This document shows, piece after piece, positions 26,128-35,442 of a stretch of 53,585 nucleotides of DNA. The notes beneath the pieces were generated by a model, which made no database searches, was not told where the DNA came from, and saw nothing but the letters and a program-made list of their open reading frames with translations. The DNA is from PZPK01 sp041590075. Its GTDB lineage: Bacteria > Pseudomonadota > Gammaproteobacteria > Pseudomonadales > Oleiphilaceae. Made by a program: the position numbers and the translations under genes. The DNA is taken from positions 1 to 53,585 of the forward strand of contig JBFHUL010000010.1 of the NCBI GenBank assembly GCA_041590075.1. Reading direction: 5' to 3'. Position 1 is the stretch's first letter. Each line of letters begins with the position of its first letter.

Positions 26128-27417
26128 ATGAAAAAAGCCCTGATTTTTCTGGGCGTGTGTGCATTTTTGGTCATTTTTGTCAGTCAGGCGGCCATTCAGT
26201 ATTTTGCGCATCAGGCACTTCATACGATACAGCAGCAACATCAAAGTGATCTCGACCTCTCTGTTGATTGGGTGTCGGCCGACTTCAATGGCATGCTTAC
26301 CCTGCACGGATTTGCCATCACCCCGTACATCCTGAAGCGCACTTACGCAGCGAAAAAAGTCCATATCTACTTCGATGATTACTTGGATCTAATCGCTCGC
26401 CTGCCCTCGCTTTCCGGAGGCGAAGACTGGAGCGGTGTGATGCGTATCCGGACGGAATCAGGTCAAACCGAGCTGCGCGGAATAGGGCTTGATGACTGGC
26501 TGGCGCAGGAAATACATCCCGTGATAAAAGACGTGTTTTCGGTGCACGCCTGTCGCAAGGCGCAGGAACTTGAGGTAGAGGAGTATTATGGTGCCTTGGG
26601 TATCGATCGCTTGGCTATGGATTTTGATATAGCGATCAATCTCGACGCTCAACGTGGCAATCTGTCAGTGGGGGTGGATTTGGCTGAGCGAGGGCGCATC
26701 GATATGTATGCGGTCATGCCCTCCAGTGCGCTGCCGCAGACACCTGATCGTTTGCGCTGGGAAGCGCTTGCTTTTGATTCCATTCAGTTCAGCTATGTCG
26801 AAAATGGTTATTTTCGCCGCCTCAGTAACTTCTGTACTGAAAGTACCGAATGGTCTCGTCAGGGTTTCGCTCTGATTGCGGCGCAGCAGTGGCGGGAAAC
26901 CCTCGCCTCACAAGGCTTGGTCATGAATGATCGTCTGGCGGCCATGTATGCCAATTACATGGCCCTGGGCGGCAAGATTAGCGTCGCGATGCAAGCCGAA
27001 AATCGCCTTCAGTTGGGCGACTGGTCACATTATCTGGATCGTGAATTGGTCGGTCCTCTAGGTGTTCAGGTGCGTGTCAATGATGCCCAGATTGAACAGG
27101 TGGCATTGCGGCTCGATAGCCAGCGCCTTATGCCGCCAGCCCCCGCGCAACAGCCTGCCGCCAAAGACACGGAAAAGAGTGAGGCTAATGTCGCGTCAAA
27201 TGTGGCAGTTAAAGCCTATGTGCCGGTATCTCTCGCCGAGTTCGTCGCTGTTCCGGGTGTTCGTATCAGAGTAGAGACGCTGGACGGTAGGCGAGTTGAG
27301 GGTGTGTTGGAAAACGAGACCAAGAAACACATCGTGGTGAGTCAGATGTTGAAAGGAGGCAAACTGTCGTTTCCGATCGCACGGGAGGACATCCTGGAGC
27401 TGGCCCAATGGCAGTAG
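26128..27417 (+). CDS. Membrane-anchored AsmA-like protein with C-terminal Sm-like module, function unknown
   Basis: 429 residues; I do not recognise a named family over the full length. An N-terminal transmembrane helix (residues 4-24) would leave the rest in the periplasm. 'VSADFNGMLTLHGFAITP' near 50 and alternating beta-rich stretches to about 340 recall AsmA/DUF945-like periplasmic proteins. After a Pro/Ala/Lys linker (about 345-365), residues about 375-428 ('VRIRVETLDGRRVEGVLEN' to 'REDILEL') have the strand pattern of an Sm/LSm-type small beta-barrel. The ATG at 26128 is chosen as it opens the signal anchor (MKKALIF); an upstream frame reaches 26062. The end overlaps argE by 10 bases, suggesting co-translation. 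Confidence 0.72.
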   Translation: MKKALIFLGVCAFLVIFVSQAAIQYFAHQALHTIQQQHQSDLDLSVDWVSADFNGMLTLHGFAITPYILKRTYAAKKVHIYFDDYLDLIARLPSLSGGEDWSGVMRIRTESGQTELRGIGLDDWLAQEIHPVIKDVFSVHACRKAQELEVEEYYGALGIDRLAMDFDIAINLDAQRGNLSVGVDLAERGRIDMYAVMPSSALPQTPDRLRWEALAFDSIQFSYVENGYFRRLSNFCTESTEWSRQGFALIAAQQWRETLASQGLVMNDRLAAMYANYMALGGKISVAMQAENRLQLGDWSHYLDRELVGPLGVQVRVNDAQIEQVALRLDSQRLMPPAPAQQPAAKDTEKSEANVASNVAVKAYVPVSLAEFVAVPGVRIRVETLDGRRVEGVLENETKKHIVVSQMLKGGKLSFPIAREDILELAQWQ

Positions 27418-28613
27418 CGCCGGGTATCACCTGCGTTCCCGGCGTGTTGTTGCCGGAGTTTGAGCAATTGCTGGCACAGTTGGTGGCGATACCTTCTATT
27501 TCTTCACCCGACAGTACTTGGGATCAGAGTAACCAACAGGTTGTGCAATGTCTTGCTGACTGGTTTGATCAGTTGGGCTTTACCACAGAGATCATCAACG
27601 TCGAGAATCACCCCGGAAAGGTAAATCTAATTGCGACGCTGGGTCATGGAGATGGTGGATTGGTGCTTGCCGGGCATACGGATACCGTGCCGTATGACGC
27701 AAAAAAGTGGCAGCGTGATCCATTTGAATTAGGCGTGCATAGCGACCGCTATTATGGTTTGGGCACTTGCGATATGAAGGGGTTCTTCCCCATCATTATC
27801 GAAGCGCTGAGGATGCTTGAAGGCGCTACGTTACGGGAACCTTTGATTGTTCTGGCAACCGCAGATGAGGAAAGCTCGATGTCGGGTGCGCGAGCGCTCG
27901 CGCACAGTGGTCGCAAGCTGGGGCGTGCAGCTATTATTGGTGAGCCGACGAGTGTAACGCCGGTAAGAATGCACAAGGGAATCATGATGGAGTCGCTGAG
28001 TATTAGCGGCAAATCCGGTCATTCGTCTAATCCATTGTTGGGCAACAACGCGATTGAAGGGCTGCATAGAATGCTGGAGGCACTGCTGCAATTCCGCCAG
28101 GAATTACAGCAGACGCACCACAACCCATTATTTGAAGTGGCGTTCCCCACGCTCAATCTGGGGCGTGTGGCGGGCGGGGATAGCCCGAACCGCATATGCG
28201 GGCACTGTGAGCTGAGTTTTGACGTGCGGCCTTTGCCGGGCATGTCGAGCGAGGAGCTGCACTCTGTCATTGCTTCGCGACTGGGTGCGCTAGCGGATGA
28301 ACTTGATTTGAAGATCGCGCTGCAGCCCCTCATCCAACCTGTAGAGGCATTTGAGACGCCCGCTACTGCGGAATTGGTGCGTAAGTGCGAACAGTTTACC
28401 TGCCGTCAGGCAAAGGCTGTCGCCTTTGCTACTGAAGCCTCCTGGTTTCAGAAGATGGGTTTGGAAACGGTGGTGATGGGCGCAGGTTCTATCGATCAGG
28501 CACACCAGCCCAATGAATATTTGGCGATGAATCAGATTGAACCGATGGCACGGGTAGTACGCGATTTAATTGTGCATTATTGTATAGAGGCCGGCGATGA
28601 GAAAGCAGGATAG
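27408..28613 (+). CDS. argE: Acetylornithine deacetylase
   Basis: A 401-residue M20 zinc hydrolase that deacetylates N-acetylornithine to ornithine in the linear arginine pathway. Metal ligands are in 'LAGHTDTVPYD', 'GTCDMKGF', 'TADEESSMSG' and the C-terminal 'AGSIDQAHQPNEY'; the 'GKSGHSSNP' dimerisation-domain His is present. The ATG lies inside the end of the preceding gene. argA follows 6 bases after the stop, so argE-argA form an operon. Presence of ArgE suggests acetylated intermediates are not only recycled by ArgJ. Confidence 0.96.
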   Translation: MAVAPGITCVPGVLLPEFEQLLAQLVAIPSISSPDSTWDQSNQQVVQCLADWFDQLGFTTEIINVENHPGKVNLIATLGHGDGGLVLAGHTDTVPYDAKKWQRDPFELGVHSDRYYGLGTCDMKGFFPIIIEALRMLEGATLREPLIVLATADEESSMSGARALAHSGRKLGRAAIIGEPTSVTPVRMHKGIMMESLSISGKSGHSSNPLLGNNAIEGLHRMLEALLQFRQELQQTHHNPLFEVAFPTLNLGRVAGGDSPNRICGHCELSFDVRPLPGMSSEELHSVIASRLGALADELDLKIALQPLIQPVEAFETPATAELVRKCEQFTCRQAKAVAFATEASWFQKMGLETVVMGAGSIDQAHQPNEYLAMNQIEPMARVVRDLIVHYCIEAGDEKAG

Positions 28614-28619
28614 TCAGGA

Positions 28620-29930
28620 GTGAACACAAAAGATTGGGTAAGCTGGTTTCGACATGCATCCCCATATATCAACGCACATCGCAACCAGACCTTGGTGATA
28701 GCCCTTAGTGGCGCAACGCTGGAACACGCGAATCTCGAAAACCTGATACATGATTTGGCCCTGCTCAATAGTTTGGGTGTGCGTCTGATCGTCGTGTTTG
28801 GCGCTCGACCCCAGATCGATGAAGGCTTGTCGCGTCAGCATATACCTGGCAAGTTTCATAAAGGCTTGCGAGTCACGGACCAGCAGTGCCTGCCTGTCGT
28901 GCTGGAGGCCTATGGTCGATTGCGCGCGGAACTTGAAGCAAAGTTGTCCATGGGGGTGATTAATTCACCGATGCATGGAGCCAGAATCAGTGTTGTCAGC
29001 GGCAATTTTGTGATGGCCAAGCCAATGGGTGTGCTGGATGGTGTAGATTTATGTCACACGGGTTTGGTGCGAAAGGTGCATACTGGTGCTATCCATAAAA
29101 CCTTGGATGCCAAGGCGATTGTGTTGATGCCGGCGCTGGGATATTCCGTAACGGGTGATATCTTCAATCTGGCCTATGAAGACTTGGCAGCAGAAGTCGC
29201 AGTTCAGGCCGGGGCCGACAAACTGGTGCTGCTGGGGCAGGAAGACGTGTTGCGTGACGACCACGAGACCCTGCCGCATGAGCTTGGCATTGAGTCCGCT
29301 CTCGAGTGGTCCCGTAATACCGCCTTGCCGCAGGACGGCAGAAATCAATTGGTGGCCGCCGCAAGAGCGTGTCGCAGCGGTGTACCCCGGGCACATATTT
29401 TGAATTACGGGTTGGATGGCGCGCTGCTTGAAGAGCTGTTTACGCGCGATGGTACGGGCACCATGGTGACGGGAGAGAACTATGACGAAATCCGATCTGC
29501 GCGTCTGGAAGACATTAATGGCATTCAGGAATTGATATTGCCTTTAGAGGAAGAAGGCTATCTGGTACGACGCTCGCGGGAACGATTGGAGGTTGAACTC
29601 GACTTTTTTTTGGTAGATGTGCGCGATAACGCGATTATCGGCTGCGCCGGTTTGTACCCGTTTCCGAGCCAACAGGCGGGGGAGCTTTCCTGCTTTGCAG
29701 TGCATGAGGCCTATCGGCGTGAAGGACGAGGCGATAAATTGTTGAAAGCGATTGAAGAGCGGGCATTGGCACAGGATTTTAAACGGCTTTTTGTATTGAC
29801 TACCAAGACTGAACACTGGTTCAGAGAGCGTGGCTTTGCACCGGTGGCCGCGGACGAACTGCCGGGTGAAAAAGTCTACAACAGGGATCGTAATGCCAAG
29901 GTGCTGGTAAAAAAATTGGTGCCAGAATAA
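28620..29930 (+). CDS. argA: N-acetylglutamate synthase
   Basis: A 436-residue classical ArgA catalysing acetyl-CoA plus glutamate to N-acetylglutamate, the first committed and arginine-inhibited step. Residues 15-280 are an amino-acid-kinase fold used for arginine sensing ('LIVVFGARPQID', 'NLAYEDLAAEVAVQAGADK'). Residues about 290-436 are a GNAT domain with the acetyl-CoA loop 'YRREGRGDKLL'. The start is GTG with AGGA upstream. Coexistence with argE and argB in one window indicates a grouped arginine pathway. Confidence 0.96.
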   Translation: MNTKDWVSWFRHASPYINAHRNQTLVIALSGATLEHANLENLIHDLALLNSLGVRLIVVFGARPQIDEGLSRQHIPGKFHKGLRVTDQQCLPVVLEAYGRLRAELEAKLSMGVINSPMHGARISVVSGNFVMAKPMGVLDGVDLCHTGLVRKVHTGAIHKTLDAKAIVLMPALGYSVTGDIFNLAYEDLAAEVAVQAGADKLVLLGQEDVLRDDHETLPHELGIESALEWSRNTALPQDGRNQLVAAARACRSGVPRAHILNYGLDGALLEELFTRDGTGTMVTGENYDEIRSARLEDINGIQELILPLEEEGYLVRRSRERLEVELDFFLVDVRDNAIIGCAGLYPFPSQQAGELSCFAVHEAYRREGRGDKLLKAIEERALAQDFKRLFVLTTKTEHWFRERGFAPVAADELPGEKVYNRDRNAKVLVKKLVPE

Positions 29931-30002
29931 CGTGAAACCTAGCGCTATACTTGCGCAAAAAAGTGTTGGAATTTCCATCATTGATTAGGACAGGGAATAA
30001 CT

Positions 30003-33000
30003 ATGGAACGCAGGTCGAGTTTACGTAAACCGATCCATCTTGATGCAGTGGTTCGCCTGGAGGGCGGCGCCAAGTGGCCTTGTATTGTCGCGGATTACTG
30101 TGATCAGGGTATGTTTCTCAAGTTTTCCATGGCTGTTTCCAAGGCCTTGGAGTCTGATCAGTCTGTAGGGCCCAACCGGGGCTTTACGATTTGTTTTCAG
30201 GATCGTCATGGTGCCACCCAGGAGATTGCGGCAGAGCCTGCGCATCTGTTAAAGGGCGCCGCAGGTATTCGTTTCAGGGGGCGCTTCGATGAAGCCGTGG
30301 CGGCCTTGGGTGAGTTTGCCGATGATACGCATCCGGTATCGTACCCCCGTGAAGAGATTCAACATATTGTTGAGGAGTGTGTGGAGGCGGTTCAGCAGTA
30401 TATCGCACCTTTGCTACATGAGTTCTGGCCCAAGCTGGTTTCGGGTATTAAGGATGCGGCTCTGGAGGCAAGAACGGATCAGCTGGCGAATGCCACAATG
30501 GAAGTCGCCAATAAAGTAGAGCGTGGCAAAATGCCTATACAGCAACGCTTTCTCGATGCCATTCGCGACCCCATGGGACGCCACTTGGCGCCCGAGAAGA
30601 ATGCAGAGATGGTGGAGAATCTGGCCTTGATCGACAAGGGAGAGTTTGAAGACTGGTTGACGACACGCGTTCTGATCACCAAGTCCGAAACTCAGTATCG
30701 ATCATTACTGTTGCCGCTCAAGATGCGTCTGGATGAAGTGGGGCTGTCGGATAAAAAACACCACGAAAACCCTCTGGGGCCGTCGCTTATCGTCAATGCG
30801 TATCAGCGTGCGATTACGGGTATCGTCGTAGAGGAGGGCAGCATTGAAAAGCTGCTGTTCAGATTGTTTGAACGTGAAGTGATGGGTGAACTTGAGTCGC
30901 TTTATGAAGAGCTTAATCAGATTCTGATTCGGCACAATGTCTTGCCGGAACTTGATTTAACACGCCAGATCAGAAAGTCGCCGGAGCCATCCAAGCCGCT
31001 CTCTCCCGACGCGTCTTCACCTGAGCCAAAGCCAGCCCCCGAGACAGACGGTCAACCTTCAGATGAGGCTGCGCCGGATGACCCGATTGGGCCACCACAG
31101 TTTGTTTACGGAAGTACGCCCTCCGCGAGTATGCCGGTGTCGGCTGAGCAACAGAGTCAAACGGCTACGCAGCCTCCATTCTTCTCACCACAATCCCCCC
31201 CGGACGCCAAGGCATCTGAGGGGCAGCCACCTAGCGCGCCCGCCACTGAAATTTCTTATCGCAATGTAGTGGGACTCGTTCGTTCGCTGCAAACACCGGT
31301 TTCAGCGCCTTCTACAGACCGCCCAACGGCGTCTCCTGGGGGCAGTTACTCAGCGGACGAACTTGCGCGTGGTCTGAGTACTCTACAAGCGGCGGCATTG
31401 CAGTCGGAAGTCGATGCCTCGCGCGGCGACGGGTTGATGAAGCGCGTACTGGAAAATCTGCGTGATGGCGGCGACAGCGCCAAACAAATTCACGAAGACC
31501 AGCAGGTCGCCATTGATGTGGTGGATCGTTTCTTCGATAGCCTTCACGGTAATCCCCGCCTGACTCAATTAGCCAAGCAGCAACTCCATCGACTGGAAAT
31601 ACCGGTCCTTAAGATGCTGTTGCAGGACGAAGGGTTCTTCGAGGATGGTACGAATTCGGTTCGGGCGGTGATGAACCGTATTGCGCAATTGGGGGCGAAA
31701 GGGTCACGACTCACTCCGAACCATCAAAATCGAATCGAGTCACTGGTGCGACGTATCGTTGAGGAGTTCGAAGATGATACGCAGGTGTTTGACCAGGTGC
31801 TCACGGAATTGAATGAGCTGGTCGATCGTCAGAATCAGTTATACAAGAAGAACGTTGAGCGTGTGGCTGCGGCGGCCGAAGGCGTGCATAGGGTCGAGCA
31901 GGCTAAGTCGGCGGTTGCGCGTACCCTGAATCAGAAAATGGCACATCAGGCCGTCCCCCTGGCAGTGCAGACACTGGTACAGAACGGCTGGCAGGATTTG
32001 CTCCAGCTCACGCATATTCGTCATGGTGAGAACAGTAAGGAATGGCGCGAAAATCTGCAGGTCATTGATGAGCTGTTGGCCTATGGGGCGGATGCTTCAC
32101 ACCCTCTGGATATGAAAGCAGTGTTGCCCCGCATTCAGTCAGGGTTGCAGGAAGTTTCCGGCTCGCAAGATGCACCGCTGGTGGTGCGTGAGCAATTGAA
32201 GCGTTTTATTGACGGGGTGAAGCAGGGCTCGTTCGAATCGGTTGAGGTGCCTCCGCTGGATGTACCAGAATCCGAAGACGAGCAGGCGTTGCAGAATGTT
32301 AAAAAATCCAAAGAGCTGAAACACTGGATATTACGAGCTAAATCCATTGCGGTTGGCACGTGGCTGCAATTTAACCGGCCCGATGAAGAGACGCAGTATA
32401 TGCGCCTAGTGTGGATTGCCAAAGGCTACAGTAAGTTTGTGTGTGTGAACCACCAAGGGATGAAAGTTGTGGAATTAGGCCTGTTCAAGTTCGCAGGCTA
32501 CCTGAAGGATGGCATTGTGATGCCGGATCCGGATTACGAAGTACCCATCGTGAATCAGGGGCTGGATGACATGGTTAAGGATGTCTACGACAAGCTGGCC
32601 TTTGAAGCGAGTCACGACAAAGTTTCCGGGTTAGCGAAGCGCAGCGAATTCTGTCGCGAAGTGCGTGCCATTATGAAACAGGGCGATCGTACGGCTGCGT
32701 GCAGCTTGCTCTACATTCGTTTTGCCGCCATCCAGGAGGGTGAAGTCGCGCGTCTGAGTAACAGCTTTGTGAAGCGCGTTGCCGCGACATTAGAGGAGTT
32801 GGCGAGCGAGGGAGCTGTGATTGGCCGCCTGTCGGCTACCGATTTCGCGATGTTTCAGGTTAACGATGATCTGGACCTGATTAACCTGCGTTGCAGTGAG
32901 TTGCTGGTTGAGCTCTGTCAAAGCGATGCAGATAAAGAACAGCCCCTGTTGGTTGCCGTGGGCGAGAGTCGTGGTCAGCTGGGCTTCAATAATCCCGAGT

Positions 33001-33857
33001 CGATGATTCGACATGCTGCGCGCCCCATTGCGCAGGCCAGTCAGGCGCATCGTGCGCAGCGTCAGGATGGAGGAGAAGGGGGTGAATCATCTGCGGCGGC
33101 AGTAGTGGCGGAGCAGGTGAAGATTGAAGAGCAGGATGAACGGAGTAGCGCTGATTTAAGCCGCATTCGTTTTGACATTTTTTGTCAGAAAGCGATGTCG
33201 CTGGCTCCGGACTCGGTGCATGAGGAACAGTATGAGCTGTTGTGTTCTGAAGCGGGTACCGGCTTGTCCTTTGAGCCAGAAAACGAAGCGCAGGCCCGGG
33301 CTCTCGATCAGTGGTGGGTGGCCACCCTGGTGGAAAAGTTTACTCAGGGTGATCCTGAATGGGACGGCATTGATTACATGCGCGTGAAGCTGAGCGGATA
33401 CGCATTTCGAGACGATCGTTTCAAAGATCAGCTGCTTGATTTGGTGGACCGTGAACAGCTCGATCCGCGCCGGATCTGGTTTGACCTTTATGACTTGGCG
33501 GTCGTGGATAATATTCATGCGGCGGCCGATATGATCAAACACCTGATGGCGAAAGGCTTTCGCTTCTGCCTCGACCATTTTGGTACCCGGCGTTCACCCT
33601 TTCCGCTACTCAAAATGTTGCCGGTGGACATGATCAAGATTGATGAGGGTTACATCGATTTGCTGAACGATGAAGAGGCCGACGAGGTGGCGACGGACTC
33701 CATCGTTGAGCTTGCACATCAGGTTGGTAAAGAAGTGTTGGCCTCGTCCGTCGACTCGGCCATTTGCCTGCAACGCATGAAAAAGCTCTGCGTCGACTAT
33801 GTCCAGGGGTCGACGATCGCCGACTATGAACTGCTGAGTGAAGCAGCGGCTCAGTGA
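30003..33857 (+). CDS. DUF1631 family protein with PilZ-like N-terminus and degenerate GGDEF-EAL C-terminus
   Basis: A very large (1284 aa) soluble protein. Residues 1-95 look PilZ-like ('RRSSLRKPIHLDAVV', 'VADYCDQGMFLKF'). Residues about 105-830 fit DUF1631, with a Pro/Ser/Gln-rich disordered stretch (about 325-455) and a closing 'GTWLQFNRPDEET...LVWIAKGYSKFVCVNHQG' barrel. A GGDEF-like domain follows (about 870-1020) in which the active site is only 'RLSATDFAMF'. The EAL-like domain (about 1055-1280) keeps 'KIDEGYIDLL' (Lys1212) but has Asp1191-His1192 where active enzymes have DD, and no EAL tripeptide. Both catalytic domains are therefore probably inactive. It likely binds c-di-GMP or serves as a scaffold. 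It is preceded by AGGG about 10 bases before the ATG. Confidence 0.85.
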   Translation: MERRSSLRKPIHLDAVVRLEGGAKWPCIVADYCDQGMFLKFSMAVSKALESDQSVGPNRGFTICFQDRHGATQEIAAEPAHLLKGAAGIRFRGRFDEAVAALGEFADDTHPVSYPREEIQHIVEECVEAVQQYIAPLLHEFWPKLVSGIKDAALEARTDQLANATMEVANKVERGKMPIQQRFLDAIRDPMGRHLAPEKNAEMVENLALIDKGEFEDWLTTRVLITKSETQYRSLLLPLKMRLDEVGLSDKKHHENPLGPSLIVNAYQRAITGIVVEEGSIEKLLFRLFEREVMGELESLYEELNQILIRHNVLPELDLTRQIRKSPEPSKPLSPDASSPEPKPAPETDGQPSDEAAPDDPIGPPQFVYGSTPSASMPVSAEQQSQTATQPPFFSPQSPPDAKASEGQPPSAPATEISYRNVVGLVRSLQTPVSAPSTDRPTASPGGSYSADELARGLSTLQAAALQSEVDASRGDGLMKRVLENLRDGGDSAKQIHEDQQVAIDVVDRFFDSLHGNPRLTQLAKQQLHRLEIPVLKMLLQDEGFFEDGTNSVRAVMNRIAQLGAKGSRLTPNHQNRIESLVRRIVEEFEDDTQVFDQVLTELNELVDRQNQLYKKNVERVAAAAEGVHRVEQAKSAVARTLNQKMAHQAVPLAVQTLVQNGWQDLLQLTHIRHGENSKEWRENLQVIDELLAYGADASHPLDMKAVLPRIQSGLQEVSGSQDAPLVVREQLKRFIDGVKQGSFESVEVPPLDVPESEDEQALQNVKKSKELKHWILRAKSIAVGTWLQFNRPDEETQYMRLVWIAKGYSKFVCVNHQGMKVVELGLFKFAGYLKDGIVMPDPDYEVPIVNQGLDDMVKDVYDKLAFEASHDKVSGLAKRSEFCREVRAIMKQGDRTAACSLLYIRFAAIQEGEVARLSNSFVKRVAATLEELASEGAVIGRLSATDFAMFQVNDDLDLINLRCSELLVELCQSDADKEQPLLVAVGESRGQLGFNNPESMIRHAARPIAQASQAHRAQRQDGGEGGESSAAAVVAEQVKIEEQDERSSADLSRIRFDIFCQKAMSLAPDSVHEEQYELLCSEAGTGLSFEPENEAQARALDQWWVATLVEKFTQGDPEWDGIDYMRVKLSGYAFRDDRFKDQLLDLVDREQLDPRRIWFDLYDLAVVDNIHAAADMIKHLMAKGFRFCLDHFGTRRSPFPLLKMLPVDMIKIDEGYIDLLNDEEADEVATDSIVELAHQVGKEVLASSVDSAICLQRMKKLCVDYVQGSTIADYELLSEAAAQ

Positions 33858-34645
33858 CTAAAGTTGCGAGAATAGAAAATTTCCTGCATTTCCCGGCGCA
33901 GGTTGGTTTCTATTTCTTCCAGCTCTGAAGTTGAAAGCTTGTGCTTGTCCTCCCCAAAAATGTAGTTTTTCAGTTCAAAGTCTTTTAACAGCATTTTCGT
34001 GTGAAAGGTGTTTTCCTGATAGACGTTGACGTCGACCATCTGGTAGGCGTCCTGGGTGTCGTCACTCAGATAATTCTGTATCGAGTTGATCTCGTGGTCG
34101 ATGTAATGCTTGGTTCCGTCAACATCTCTGGTGAAGCCACGCACGCGGTAATCGAGCATAACGATATCGGAATCAAAGCTGTGAATGAGATAATTCAGGG
34201 CTTTCAGGGGAGAAATAAGGCCGCAGGTGGACACATCTATGTCGGCACGAAAAGTACTGATGCCGTTCACCGGATGACTTTCGGGGTAGGTGTGCACGGT
34301 GACATGGCTCTTGTCCAAGTGCCCAACGATCGCGTCGGGTAACGGGCCGGGCGCCTCACTGTTGGAGTCGGCAGTGGGAGCTACTTCATGTTCAGCGATC
34401 AGCATGGTGACGCTGGCACCATGAGGGTCGTAATCCTGACGTGCAATATTGAGTATGTTGGCCTCAATGATCGAGACGACGTCGGTAAGGATCTGAGTCA
34501 GACGCTCCGCGTTATACATGTCATCAATATACTCAATGTACTCCCGTCGGTCTTTGTCGGACTTGGCGTAACAAATATCGTAAATGTTGAAACTGAGTGA
34601 TTTAGTCAGGTTGTTAAACCCGTGGAGTTTCAGCTTTTTGTCCAT
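33851..34645 (-). CDS. speD: S-adenosylmethionine decarboxylase proenzyme
   Basis: A 264-residue class 1 SpeD, closely matching the E. coli enzyme over its full length. It yields decarboxylated SAM for spermidine synthesis after self-cleavage at Lys112-Ser113 in 'HLDKSHVTVHTYPESH', which creates the pyruvoyl group. The ATG at 34645 has AGAGG 8 bases upstream; an ATG at 34660 overlaps that site and is rejected. The final 7 bases overlap the converging DUF1631 gene. No speE lies nearby. Confidence 0.97.
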   Translation of the reverse strand: MDKKLKLHGFNNLTKSLSFNIYDICYAKSDKDRREYIEYIDDMYNAERLTQILTDVVSIIEANILNIARQDYDPHGASVTMLIAEHEVAPTADSNSEAPGPLPDAIVGHLDKSHVTVHTYPESHPVNGISTFRADIDVSTCGLISPLKALNYLIHSFDSDIVMLDYRVRGFTRDVDGTKHYIDHEINSIQNYLSDDTQDAYQMVDVNVYQENTFHTKMLLKDFELKNYIFGEDKHKLSTSELEEIETNLRREMQEIFYSRNFSH

Positions 34646-34698
34646 AGACAAGCCTCTCATCAGATGCGGCGTCGGGGAGACGGGTACAAAAAGCGCGT

Positions 34699-34726
34699 AT
34701 TATGCACTCGCCTCCCGCTTTTTCAA
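34699..34726 (-). promoter_or_regulatory. Candidate promoter of speD
   Basis: Read on the minus strand: TTGAAA, a 16-base spacer and CATAAT, placing the start of transcription about 45 bases before speD. Confidence 0.5.
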
Positions 34727-34771
34727 TGAAATTTTGTAGCAAACACTACGATGATAGATGCGGCGCGGACA

Positions 34772-35194
34772 CTAGCTGGCAGATTTGATTTCGTAGCTGT
34801 GATCAATGTTGACGCCGCCCTTTTCCAGCATGATCGAAGCGGAGCAGTATTTTTCGGCAGAGAGGCTCACGGCGCGTTTGACCTGACTTTCTTTGAGCTG
34901 ATTGCCGCTCACCACAAAATGTATTTTTATGTGGGTAAACACACTGGGCACCGCGTCAGCACGTTCGGCCTCAATTTCTGCATAACAGTCCGTCACATCC
35001 TGGCGCGATTTCTGCAAAATACTCATAACATCGAAAGACGTACACGCGCCCAGTCCCAGTAGCAGCATCTCCATCGGGCGGGGCCCCTGATTCTTGCCGC
35101 CGTGATCCGGTGGGCCATCCATAACGATTTCATGGCCCGATCCTGATTGACCCACAAACTTGGCATCGCCACCCCACGTGATTCGCGCTTTCAT
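34772..35194 (-). CDS. OsmC family protein, YhfA type
   Basis: A 140-residue OsmC-fold protein closely resembling E. coli YhfA, which also sits beside crp. 'GPRPMEMLLLGLGACTSFDVMSILQKSRQDV' in parts and 'SAEKYCSASIMLEK' contain the two conserved cysteines expected to act in thiol-dependent peroxide reduction. The ATG at 35194 (MKARITWGG) is preceded by AGGA at 6-7 bases; the longer frame to 35296 is not supported. It is divergent from crp, and the order speD-osmC-crp/vfr matches Pseudomonas. Confidence 0.93.
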   Translation of the reverse strand: MKARITWGGDAKFVGQSGSGHEIVMDGPPDHGGKNQGPRPMEMLLLGLGACTSFDVMSILQKSRQDVTDCYAEIEAERADAVPSVFTHIKIHFVVSGNQLKESQVKRAVSLSAEKYCSASIMLEKGGVNIDHSYEIKSAS

Positions 35195-35442
35195 ACATTT
35201 CCTGACGGTTCGTAACAATTTGGCCCGGCAGATTAACACAATTTCAGCTGTCTTGATAAACACTGCGCAATTTAAAGGGGGTGCTATGATTTTCATGGTC
35301 TATACTTTTTTAGAGATCAATAAGTTGCTTGTTAAAACTCAAGTTTTTCTGTGACTGACTTTCGAAAAACAGGGTGGTATAGGCAGTTCTCTTAATATGG
35401 AAGAATGCTTGATAGCAAGTAAGCACTAGAAGGGTAATCAGA

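Noticed and set aside
33851..33857. Seven-base tail-to-tail overlap of speD and the DUF1631 gene
   Set aside because: Real, but short convergent overlaps are common in compact genomes and need no special explanation.
35341..35375. Possible CRP self-regulation site (TGTGACTGACTTTCGA)
   Set aside because: Only the left half matches TGTGA-N6-TCACA; the right half does not, so it was not annotated.
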